NCBI GenBank assembly: GCA_014729315.1
Contig: WJKD01000941.1
Location: 1-5,223, forward strand
Reading direction: 5' to 3'
DNA: 5,223 nt
Source of the DNA: Promethearchaeota archaeon
GTDB lineage: Archaea; Asgardarchaeota; Lokiarchaeia; Sigynarchaeales; SOKP01
Below the pieces are notes generated by a model that searched no databases, had not been told where the DNA came from, and saw only the letters and a program-made list of their open reading frames with translations. Position numbers and translations under genes: made by a program. Positions 1-5,223 of this stretch are shown here, piece after piece. How positions within the stretch are numbered: the first letter of the stretch is position 1; every line of letters starts with the position of its first letter.

Positions 1-68
1 GGTATGTTAACTCTTTTCGAAAAAACAGAATTGACAAATAAACAAATAGACATCTAAAAATTAAAAAT
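1..68 (-). terminator. T-rich tail downstream of the PEPCK gene, candidate terminator
   Basis: Read on the minus strand, the DNA just after the PEPCK stop codon carries several runs of five or six T (at 63-67, 56-60 and around 21-26) separated by A/T-rich DNA. There is no strong GC hairpin. Archaeal transcription commonly ends at U-rich tracts without a stem, so this is a plausible terminator. No open frame of note lies here. The whole region is AT-rich, so T runs are also expected by chance. Confidence 0.4.
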
Positions 69-1982
69 TTAAGAAAGCTCGGTTGGAGAAATGATTTCCT
101 TATTTTTATCATTGATTAACTGTTGTAATCTCTCTCGTTGTCCATTTAGGAGATCCCAGAAAAATTGAGGCGTATGAGGTTCGTTTTTGAAAATTGCTTC
201 AATTCGATCAAGTTTATGCAGCAATTTAGTCGTGCGGATCGAAAACTGCTCAATATAATCGGATTCAGCATAATTTTCGTCTAGATATTCCGTAAATAAT
301 TTCTTAAGATCTTGATAATAAGGAATATATCCCACAGGTGTTTTAATTGCTTCAAATTCGCCGTGTGCCCGACCTTCGGCCCACATTACCCAAACTAATT
401 TGTCCAGCATCCCGTTGAGGTATTTACCGTTCTCGTCCTTAAGAAAATAATTTGTCGAAAACACTTTTGGGGGATTTTCCAGACTATTACCGAATTTTGT
501 GTGATTTTCAAGATATTTACTTAAAGGAACAACGATAAAATCTAAATTTGCCATTGGGCTACTGTTTCGTATGCCTACTTTTCCTAATGTTTGTGCTGTT
601 GTCTCTGACTCGATTGCGGCGCCTAAAAATACACCATGATCCCAATTTAAGCTCTCAAGCACGGGGGGCATTGTATCTGAGTCTCTTCCACCGTAGAAAA
701 TACCGTGAACAGGAACGCCATCAGGATTGTGTAAATTCGGGTCTGCGTTTTCTAATTCTTCAATGCGCACCGTATATCGCGCGTTCGGATGAGCTTGAGG
801 GATTTCAACGCCGTTTTTGTCTTTTTTCCCAATTCGCCATTTACCAGAAAAATTAAATCCTTCCGGGGGTATTTCTCGTCCATCTCCGATCCAATAGGGT
901 TTTCCCTCGTGAATCAAAACATTAGAGAAGATAACCTCTTTCGGAGTTGTAATAGTGTTCCAAATTACAGGATCGTCTTTAGGATTAACATCTTTAATAA
1001 TGCCAAATACTCCTCGCTCGATATTTACGGCGTGAGCGTATCCATCTTCCCATAATCGTAGATAAGCAATATCATCTCCTACAATTGTCTGTTCGGGAAG
1101 CATCGCCGTTGAGGTTTTCCCACATCCTGAAGGATAGGCTCCCGTAAAATAGGACACTCTGTCTTTTCCGTGAGGATGGACACCCAAAATGAAGTAATGC
1201 TCTGCAAGCCAATCTTCGTTGTTAGATTTGTTAATCGCTAATCGTAAGGCTAATTTTTTCAGTCCTAAGGAATTTCCAGCGTATTGATTGTTAACAGAAA
1301 GCACTCTATTTTCTTTTAAATCTACATATATTCTCCGATCGTCGAGATTTTTCGTGACCGGAGGATCTCCCGTTAATTCTCCAGAAGAATGAATAAAGTA
1401 GAAAAATTCATCAGATCCTTTTAACTTCTTAAATTCCTCGTAGCCCTTTCGATATAAAAGATCCTCGCTGTGCGCTACGTAAAAGCTATCCGTTAACTGA
1501 AGGGCGAGAATTGAAAATTTTGAGTCTTTTGGACCAAGACAGAAGAATCGGACTAAGCATTCGTGACCCTCCATACATCCATCCATGATTGTTAAAACCT
1601 CGTTTAAACCCTCCTCACGGTCGATGGTATTAATCCATGGACTTGCATATTCACCTTTGGGTACCAAAATTCTCGTGTTTTCCTTGTCTCGGGCTTGATC
1701 GTGATATTTCATTGACACGAACCCATCAAAATGGATAGTGTGACCTTCGGTTTTTAAGTTTCTTTCTTCTCCGATTTCGATGCATTTTTCTCTTACGTAA
1801 GCGATATCATCTTCGGCGTCAGTTATAACTGTGACTTTACTTGGTTTGCATAGTGATACAAAATTCTTTACAATTTTTATGACATGAGGGTTATTTAAAA
1901 TGTACAACTTGTTCATGTTCGCTTGGTCAATCACATCTCTGTGAATGTCTAAGGTTTTAATTACACTTTTCGAGGAATCCAT
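69..1982 (-). CDS. pckG: Phosphoenolpyruvate carboxykinase (GTP), archaeal type
   Basis: A complete 637-residue protein, the usual length for GTP-dependent PEP carboxykinase. The enzyme interconverts oxaloacetate + GTP and PEP + CO2 + GDP in the cytoplasm, at the entry to gluconeogenesis. Visible signatures, equated to the vertebrate enzyme from family knowledge, are: the PEP/Mn region with Y234, K242 and H262 (AEHYFILG); the phosphate-binding loop AYPSGCGKTS at 282-291 with the reactive-loop Cys C287 and Lys K289; the metal-binding kinase-2 motif VGDDIA at 301-306 (D303/D304); HPNARY at 398-403 (N400, R402); and the NWDHGVFLGAA block at 446-456. The internal stretch 327-380 (DVNPKDDPVIWN, IFSNVL, KPYW, FSGKW) and GGRDSDT at 431-437 resemble Thermococcus/Pyrococcus PEPCK as I remember it. 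Gly286 sits where most GTP enzymes have Ala (PSACGKT). The ATG start is the first in-frame Met and gives a normal N-terminus. No clear Shine-Dalgarno precedes it, which fits a short archaeal leader. It stands alone and is divergent from the DUF998 gene. Confidence 0.96.
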   Translation of the reverse strand: MDSSKSVIKTLDIHRDVIDQANMNKLYILNNPHVIKIVKNFVSLCKPSKVTVITDAEDDIAYVREKCIEIGEERNLKTEGHTIHFDGFVSMKYHDQARDKENTRILVPKGEYASPWINTIDREEGLNEVLTIMDGCMEGHECLVRFFCLGPKDSKFSILALQLTDSFYVAHSEDLLYRKGYEEFKKLKGSDEFFYFIHSSGELTGDPPVTKNLDDRRIYVDLKENRVLSVNNQYAGNSLGLKKLALRLAINKSNNEDWLAEHYFILGVHPHGKDRVSYFTGAYPSGCGKTSTAMLPEQTIVGDDIAYLRLWEDGYAHAVNIERGVFGIIKDVNPKDDPVIWNTITTPKEVIFSNVLIHEGKPYWIGDGREIPPEGFNFSGKWRIGKKDKNGVEIPQAHPNARYTVRIEELENADPNLHNPDGVPVHGIFYGGRDSDTMPPVLESLNWDHGVFLGAAIESETTAQTLGKVGIRNSSPMANLDFIVVPLSKYLENHTKFGNSLENPPKVFSTNYFLKDENGKYLNGMLDKLVWVMWAEGRAHGEFEAIKTPVGYIPYYQDLKKLFTEYLDENYAESDYIEQFSIRTTKLLHKLDRIEAIFKNEPHTPQFFWDLLNGQRERLQQLINDKNKEIISPTELS

Positions 1983-2026
1983 CTTTTATCAGTTTAGTTG
2001 GGTTGTATTAAAAATAGTTTAGATAT

Positions 2027-2034
2027 TATATAAA
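2027..2034 (-). promoter_or_regulatory. Candidate archaeal TATA box (box A) of the PEPCK gene
   Basis: The minus strand reads TTTATATA here, matching the archaeal box A consensus TTTAWATA. Its centre is about 48 bases upstream of the PEPCK ATG. Archaeal transcription usually starts some 25 bases downstream of box A, which would give a leader of roughly 20 bases. The purine-rich BRE normally found just upstream is weak. In DNA this AT-rich, chance matches are common, so the placement is the main support. Confidence 0.45.
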
Positions 2035-2057
2035 TTATTGAATGAATCCATAAAAAG

Positions 2058-2128
2058 TTTCGGTCATTTTTAAAAACAATTGTGGTGGAACGGGAAAAAC
2101 TTGAACATTGTTCATAACCACACCGAAA
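2058..2128. repeat. Nested inverted repeats, possible operator or RNA structure
   Basis: At 2102-2114 there is a perfect 13-base palindrome, TGAACATTGTTCA (arms TGAACA/TGTTCA around a central T). It lies inside a wider pair, TGTGGT (2081-2086) and ACCACA (2117-2122), and a second outer pair, TTTCGGT (2058-2064) and ACCGAAA (2122-2128). The outer pairs share base 2122, so they cannot all form one stem at once. The palindrome resembles a dimeric regulator site and lies about 120 bases upstream of the PEPCK start. No regulator can be named from it. Confidence 0.35.
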
Positions 2129-2447
2129 ACTTAAAAAAGGAAGGGTCATAAAGGTGAAATCTTTTTAATATGAAATGATTTTTTACAAAAAAACGAAAGG
2201 TCAAGAGCCATTTTCCTCTAATAATTGATGATTAATAGAGTTTTTGTCGAAAGTCATGATGTTGTATCCATAACTACGAAAATTATGAATTTTGTTTAAA
2301 TAACTAATAGAAACACTAAAAGTAGGTTAAGACGATTAAATGTATTAATTCTTTTGGTTAAGAGAGATTTGAAAAATTTTATCAATAAAAAAGGCATGTT
2401 CAAAGTCTCAAAATACTGTAAAGCATAATAACGAGTTGACGTGAAGA

Positions 2448-2455
2448 CTTAAATG
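2448..2455 (+). promoter_or_regulatory. Possible TATA-like element of the DUF998 gene
   Basis: The sequence CTTAAATG partly matches archaeal box A. It lies about 40 bases upstream of the DUF998 start, a position that would give a leader of around 16 bases containing the GAGG ribosome-binding motif. The match is only partial and the background is AT-rich, so this is weak. Confidence 0.22.
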
Positions 2456-2481
2456 TAAGCTTATCTAATCACAAAACATTA

Positions 2482-2485
2482 GAGG
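2482..2485 (+). promoter_or_regulatory. Ribosome-binding site of the DUF998 gene
   Basis: GAGG within AGAGGCG lies six bases before the ATG at 2492 and nine before the second ATG at 2495. Both spacings are usable, so the site supports this gene start but does not decide between the adjacent ATG codons; the first is used here. Confidence 0.5.
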
Positions 2486-2491
2486 CGTAGT

Positions 2492-3145
2492 ATGATGGAA
2501 AAAATCGACAAATTCTACGAAAAAATACACGGTAGCTACTTTGGAATAATCGGGCTATCAATAAATGTTATTTGTATGACGATATCTATAGGATTAGTAC
2601 TTTTGATCGATCCCATGTTTAGCTTTTTCACATATTATATTAGCGACCTGGGTACCGTCCGTAACGGTGCCCACATTGTCTTTAGCACGGGAATGATGCT
2701 TACCAGCATATTTTTCTTCCTATTTTTGCTCTTTTTAACCCGATGCTTTCAGAAAAAGAGCGAAGGAGAAAAGTTCCTCAAGATTTCGTATATATTTGTA
2801 TTTTTAGTATTGGTTGGCTTGTTTTTTGTGGGATTCATTGCTTATGACGTGAATCCTCTCGCCCACCGATTCATTGGAACCGTTCCCTTTTTTATAGGAA
2901 TAATAATGCTTTCAGTTATTTTTACGAAATTGGAATTATCATTCCAAGAATTTCCAAAAATAATCATCGTCATCGGCGTTGCGTTAACTTTCTCTTCTAT
3001 AGTCTTTCTCATATTTGTGATTTCATTTACTATCGTACCGGAACTAAGAGTTTTTCCGCTATCATCTTTTTCACAGTGGATATTTTTCTTTACAGTAATT
3101 TTATGGGTGTTAGCACATACATTATATACCTTAAAACAAAAATAA
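2492..3145 (+). CDS. DUF998-family six-helix membrane protein
   Basis: A 217-residue, very hydrophobic protein with about six predicted membrane helices, judged by eye at residues 16-38, 61-83, 98-118, 128-146, 157-180 and 193-213. The loop after helix 1 carries YYISDLGTVRNGA (48-60), the kind of S-x-LG...N motif that marks DUF998 proteins, and a second conserved-looking segment NPLAHRFIG sits at 121-129 before helix 4. Charged residues cluster at the N-terminus (MMEKIDKFYEK) and in the 84-97 loop. DUF998 proteins are integral membrane proteins of unknown function found in archaea and bacteria, and Asgard genomes carry many as far as I recall. No catalytic site can be assigned. The gene starts at a double ATG behind a GAGG motif. 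It is transcribed alone, divergent from PEPCK and convergent with the LRR gene. The family call rests on the motif and topology; membership in a related small membrane family is the alternative. Confidence 0.75.
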   Translation: MMEKIDKFYEKIHGSYFGIIGLSINVICMTISIGLVLLIDPMFSFFTYYISDLGTVRNGAHIVFSTGMMLTSIFFFLFLLFLTRCFQKKSEGEKFLKISYIFVFLVLVGLFFVGFIAYDVNPLAHRFIGTVPFFIGIIMLSVIFTKLELSFQEFPKIIIVIGVALTFSSIVFLIFVISFTIVPELRVFPLSSFSQWIFFFTVILWVLAHTLYTLKQK

Positions 3146-3154
3146 AAACAAAAG
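3131..3154 (-). terminator. U-rich tract downstream of the LRR gene, candidate terminator
   Basis: On the minus strand this stretch reads as runs of T (CTTTTGTTTTTATTTTTG and onward), about 70-90 bases past the LRR stop codon. U-rich tracts of this type end archaeal transcripts. It overlaps the last codons of the convergent DUF998 gene, whose C-terminus is Lys/Gln-rich (LKQK), so the T-richness is partly that gene's coding sequence. Confidence 0.35.
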
Positions 3155-3155
3155 T

Positions 3156-3176
3156 AAATCAGCCTGACCCCGATTT
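3156..3176. repeat. Short hairpin with CCTGACCCC core between convergent genes
   Basis: AAATC (3156-3160) and GATTT (3172-3176) are perfect 5-base inverted arms around AGCCTGACCCC. On the other strand the core reads GGGGTCAGGCT. This lies in the 76-base gap between two convergent genes. From memory, GGGGTCAGG-like cores are frequent next to Y1 (REP-associated, IS200-like) transposase genes in bacteria; there is no transposase here. A remnant of such a repeat is possible, and an ordinary intergenic sequence is equally possible. Confidence 0.25.
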
Positions 3177-3221
3177 CTTCAATTGTTGACCGGACTCAGA
3201 AAATGATGAAACTTTTCTATG

Positions 3222-4853
3222 CTAGAGAGAATTTAATTCTTCTTGTGAGAGGAGATCCAAGTATCCCTCGGTTTTGAGAAATTCCCTTACGGTAGGATGT
3301 CCAGTTGCGTATCTCTTTGCGATTTCCTCCTTAAAAACCTTTTTCGCTTGCGGGTCTCCCGCCTCAGTGAGCTTTTTCAAAAGCGGAAAGGCGAGATTAC
3401 GGTGGAGTAGGCGGGTGTCGTAGCCGAGTTCTACCCAAGCTTGTATGTTCGACGCGTGCGCCAGAAATCGCTCTTCGGACGTGAGCTGCCACTCGAGTTC
3501 CATTGCTCGTTTTTCGAACGCCTTACGCTCTTCGATTCCCGCCGACCCTACGCTCTCGAGGTAGCGTTGCTCTGCCTCGTCGATCGAATCGGCATCGTCC
3601 ACGACCCTGAGCGTTTCGGGGGTAAAATGGAGCAATAAGAATGCGCATTGCCGGAACGGAGCGCCGTTCACGTAGATTACGGCGCGCTCGCCGTCCATAT
3701 CGCTTACTAACTTGACCGTGAGGTATTCGTTTATAACGAGCTCAGGGAGGGGCGGCGGTTTGCGCTCCAAGTACCCTTCGCAATCTTCGTATCGCCACCC
3801 CGCCGACTCTGCCGCCTGCTCGAACTCCCTATAAAGCTCGGGGGAGTCTAAGAGCGGATATACCCACATAAATGTTACGGACTCTGGGAGCGTTTCTAAC
3901 CCGGTAAAGCTACGGACCGGGTTTTCGGAAAAATCAAGCTTTTCGAGGTTCGAAAAATGCCCGAGCGCCGCAAAGTCGAGGAAGCGGAGACGGTTGTGCT
4001 TGAAATAAAGACCCTTGATGTGCGGGACGTCTTTCGTGGTTCGAATGTCCGAGAGGCTTGAAATTCGGTTGTGCTCAAAATTGAACCCTTTACACGAAGG
4101 CAGGTTTTCGAGTCCGGAAACGGTGCGGATTTTGTTATGGCCGAGCCAGATTGCGTATAGGTTGGGAACGCGGGCGGTGACCTCGAAGTTTCTGATGCGG
4201 TTGTCGTTCAAACGGAGGAATCTTAAGCCCGGCAAGTGCGTTAACGGTTCTATCCCACAGATGTTGGTTATCCTGTTGTATTGGAGGTTTATTTCTTTAA
4301 GGTTATCACAGTCCTGAATGTTCCGCACGCTCTCGAGCGAGGCGAGGTGGTTGTTCGATAAGTTTAGCATTTCGAGGCGCGCGAGGTTTTGAATAACAGG
4401 AATTGATGTTAGACCGCAACTGTCAATCTCTAAACTTGTAAGGCTTTTAAGATCTGTTAGGAAGGAGAGGTCAGAAGCATCGGAAAGTTGACAGTTATAG
4501 ATGGTGAGCTCCTCTAAATTCTTTAGCGTATTTACAAAGGAAAAATTAAGGAATAAAGAATTTCTAATATCTAAGTTTTGAAGGCACGGAGCTTCGATCA
4601 AGATGCTCTTTAAGCGGCAACTACGGAGGGTCAATTCCTTTAGACAAGGAAACGAGAAGCTTTTCGAAGGAACGAACTCGAAATTCTCGATTGTCATCAT
4701 TGTTGAGCGATAAACTCCTTCGATCTCGGCGATTTCAAGGAAGCGAACATTAGCTCCTGCCTCTAAGACGGTTTCAATTTGCTCTTTCTCGGGTCCTTTG
4801 AGTTTTGCAAATTCGTCTTGCGAATCCGAGCTTACTTTTCCTTTTAGTCGCAA
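3222..4853 (-). CDS. Leucine-rich repeat protein with Asgard-type C-terminal domain
   Basis: A 543-residue soluble protein with no signal peptide or membrane helix. After a charged N-terminal segment (about 1-60) come roughly eleven leucine-rich repeats of the LxxLxLxxN/C type, at about 71, 91, 113, 138, 160, 185, 210, 232, 254, 279 and 303. The best are LEMLNLSNNHL, LRFLRLNDNRI and LEKLDFSENPV. The array closes at about 320-362 with VTFMWVYPLLDSPEL and a cysteine/tryptophan-containing cap. A distinct domain follows: INEYLTVKL at 374-382, YVNGAPFRQCAFLLL at 394-408, an acidic helical stretch (415-460), then a helical end with ERFLAHASNIQAWVE (461-475), YDTRLLHRNLAFPLLKKLTE (478-497), DPQAKKVFKEEIAKR (500-514) and a final GYLDLLSQEEL. 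I recall closely similar C-termini in Lokiarchaeal LRR proteins, but could not check. The likely role is protein binding; no enzyme motif is visible. The TTG start follows AGAAGGAG at good spacing. GC content rises sharply over the 3' two-thirds. Confidence 0.88.
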   Translation of the reverse strand: MRLKGKVSSDSQDEFAKLKGPEKEQIETVLEAGANVRFLEIAEIEGVYRSTMMTIENFEFVPSKSFSFPCLKELTLRSCRLKSILIEAPCLQNLDIRNSLFLNFSFVNTLKNLEELTIYNCQLSDASDLSFLTDLKSLTSLEIDSCGLTSIPVIQNLARLEMLNLSNNHLASLESVRNIQDCDNLKEINLQYNRITNICGIEPLTHLPGLRFLRLNDNRIRNFEVTARVPNLYAIWLGHNKIRTVSGLENLPSCKGFNFEHNRISSLSDIRTTKDVPHIKGLYFKHNRLRFLDFAALGHFSNLEKLDFSENPVRSFTGLETLPESVTFMWVYPLLDSPELYREFEQAAESAGWRYEDCEGYLERKPPPLPELVINEYLTVKLVSDMDGERAVIYVNGAPFRQCAFLLLHFTPETLRVVDDADSIDEAEQRYLESVGSAGIEERKAFEKRAMELEWQLTSEERFLAHASNIQAWVELGYDTRLLHRNLAFPLLKKLTEAGDPQAKKVFKEEIAKRYATGHPTVREFLKTEGYLDLLSQEELNSL

Positions 4854-4860
4854 TATTGTG

Positions 4861-4868
4861 CTCCTTCT
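4861..4868 (-). promoter_or_regulatory. Strong Shine-Dalgarno that fixes a TTG start
   Basis: The minus strand reads AGAAGGAG, ending seven bases before the TTG at 4853-4851. This is an excellent match to the anti-Shine-Dalgarno end of 16S rRNA at ideal spacing. No in-frame ATG lies close by upstream, and the next in-frame Met codons (residues 52 and 53) would remove the conserved-looking N-terminal segment. The site therefore decides in favour of TTG. Confidence 0.75.
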
Positions 4869-4913
4869 TTTAGAAAAATCAATTATTTTTATGGTATGAT
4901 TATCAACACGGGC

Positions 4914-4923
4914 TTAAAAATTT
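4914..4923 (-). promoter_or_regulatory. Possible TATA-like element of the LRR gene
   Basis: The minus strand reads AAATTTTTAA about 65 bases upstream of the LRR start. If it acts as box A, transcription would begin near 4890 and the leader would include the Shine-Dalgarno. Another AT-rich stretch at 4881-4892 is too close, because transcription from it would barely include the Shine-Dalgarno. The T run could instead help terminate the upstream partial gene, 28 bases or more after its stop. Confidence 0.28.
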
Positions 4924-4951
4924 GACGGGTGTTCGGGTTTATCGTTCAATA

Positions 4952-5223
4952 CTAGGAAGACCCCCAGCGGAAACCGAGGTATTTGTTGAGGTAAAGCGCC
5001 CTCGAAAAGTCCTCCCGTAAAATTATCTCATAATCCTTGAAACTTAGGTCGTCACCGAATTGGTATATCACGAGATTTCCATTTTTATCCTTGATCTCAA
5101 AGAGCAAGTTGATGATAAGTTCAATTTGTTTCTGCTCTTCAATTTTTCCTTTATTACTATAAGTTTCATACAATTTATTCCAATTTTTAATTTGATTTTT
5201 GGAGTATTTTTGGGAGTTTTGGA
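4952..5223 (-). CDS. C-terminal part of an unrecognised protein, cut by the window edge
   Basis: The frame ends at a TAG (4954-4952) and stays open all the way to the right edge, giving at least 90 codons. A TTG codon at 5173-5171 could be taken as a start for a 73-residue protein, but no Shine-Dalgarno precedes it and the frame continues upstream with sense codons (QNSQKYSKNQIKNWNK, then LYETYSNKG). It is better read as the tail of a longer gene. The visible part is hydrophilic and charged: a Lys/Asn-rich stretch, a hydrophobic patch IELIINLLFEIKD, then NGNLVIYQFGDDLSF and REDFSRALYLNKYLGFRWGSS at the end. The pattern suggests a small alpha/beta fold, but I do not recognise the family. It shares strand with the LRR gene and ends 98 bases before it. 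Confidence 0.55.
   Translation of the reverse strand, partial: QNSQKYSKNQIKNWNKLYETYSNKGKIEEQKQIELIINLLFEIKDKNGNLVIYQFGDDLSFKDYEIILREDFSRALYLNKYLGFRWGSS

Larger units (their letters stand above)
1983..2491. other. AT-rich divergent intergenic region
   Basis: These 509 bases separate the divergent PEPCK and DUF998 genes. I find no convincing ORF: ATG codons such as those at 2170 and 2257 run into stops within a few codons. I also find no tRNA-like or other structured RNA gene. The region holds candidate promoters for both flanking genes, a cluster of inverted repeats (2058-2128), and otherwise low-complexity A/T-rich DNA (13 G+C in 60 bases at 2341-2400). Half a kilobase is long for an archaeal divergent promoter region, so a decayed gene or an unrecognised small RNA cannot be excluded. 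Confidence 0.7.

Noticed and set aside
548..1055. Two overlapping plus-strand open frames (548-856 and 789-1055)
   Set aside because: They lie antisense within the well-conserved PEPCK coding region, overlap each other, and encode no recognisable protein.
2436..2464. Bacterial-type promoter with TTGACG as -35 upstream of DUF998
   Set aside because: No acceptable -10 hexamer (TATAAT-like) appears at 16-18 bases spacing, and the gene content suggests an archaeon, which does not use sigma factors.
3441..3638. Plus-strand open frame of 65 codons
   Set aside because: It is antisense to the GC-rich part of the LRR gene, where stop codons are rare on every frame; the product looks random and there is no ribosome-binding site.
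3896..4317. A minus-strand 60-codon frame and a plus-strand 100-codon frame
   Set aside because: Both overlap the LRR repeats in other frames. Their Ser/Arg/Thr-rich products are typical shadows of a repetitive GC-rich gene.
3222..4853. LRR protein as a bacterial-type effector or ubiquitin ligase
   Set aside because: No secretion signal and no NEL-type catalytic cysteine motif are visible, and the C-terminal domain resembles a different, uncharacterised module.
4905..4937. ACACGGG and CGGGTGT as an inverted repeat upstream of the LRR gene
   Set aside because: Checked base by base, the second is not the reverse complement of the first; only a short ACGGG direct repeat remains, which is unremarkable.

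Overview
The window looks like archaeal DNA, most likely from an Asgard (Lokiarchaeota-like) archaeon; this is inference from protein resemblance, not a search. Three things point that way. The GTP-type PEP carboxykinase resembles the Thermococcus/Pyrococcus form more than the bacterial or animal form. The leucine-rich-repeat protein ends in a module that I associate from memory with Lokiarchaeal LRR proteins. The intergenic DNA is very AT-rich (13 G+C of 60 by hand count at 2341-2400), with a TATA-box-like element upstream of the PEPCK gene.

Layout from left to right: a short T-rich tail (1-68); a complete PEP carboxykinase gene on the minus strand (69-1982); a 509-base AT-rich divergent intergenic region (1983-2491) with a candidate archaeal promoter and a cluster of inverted repeats; a six-helix DUF998-type membrane protein on the plus strand (2492-3145); a 76-base convergent gap (3146-3221) containing a short hairpin around a CCTGACCCC core; a 543-residue LRR protein on the minus strand (3222-4853, TTG start with a strong Shine-Dalgarno); a 98-base gap (4854-4951); and the 3' end of another minus-strand gene that enters from the right edge (4952-5223).

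The genes do not form an obvious pathway. PEPCK is central carbon metabolism (the oxaloacetate/PEP node, gluconeogenesis or anaplerosis). The DUF998 protein is an uncharacterised membrane protein, and the LRR protein is probably a cytoplasmic protein-interaction scaffold. The LRR gene and the partial gene share strand and could be co-transcribed, but a candidate promoter lies between them.

The least ordinary part is the LRR gene. Its 3' two-thirds is markedly GC-richer than its own 5' third and the surrounding DNA, and it couples eleven repeats to an uncharacterised C-terminal domain. I saw no tRNA, rRNA, CRISPR array, intact insertion sequence or recognisable defence system.
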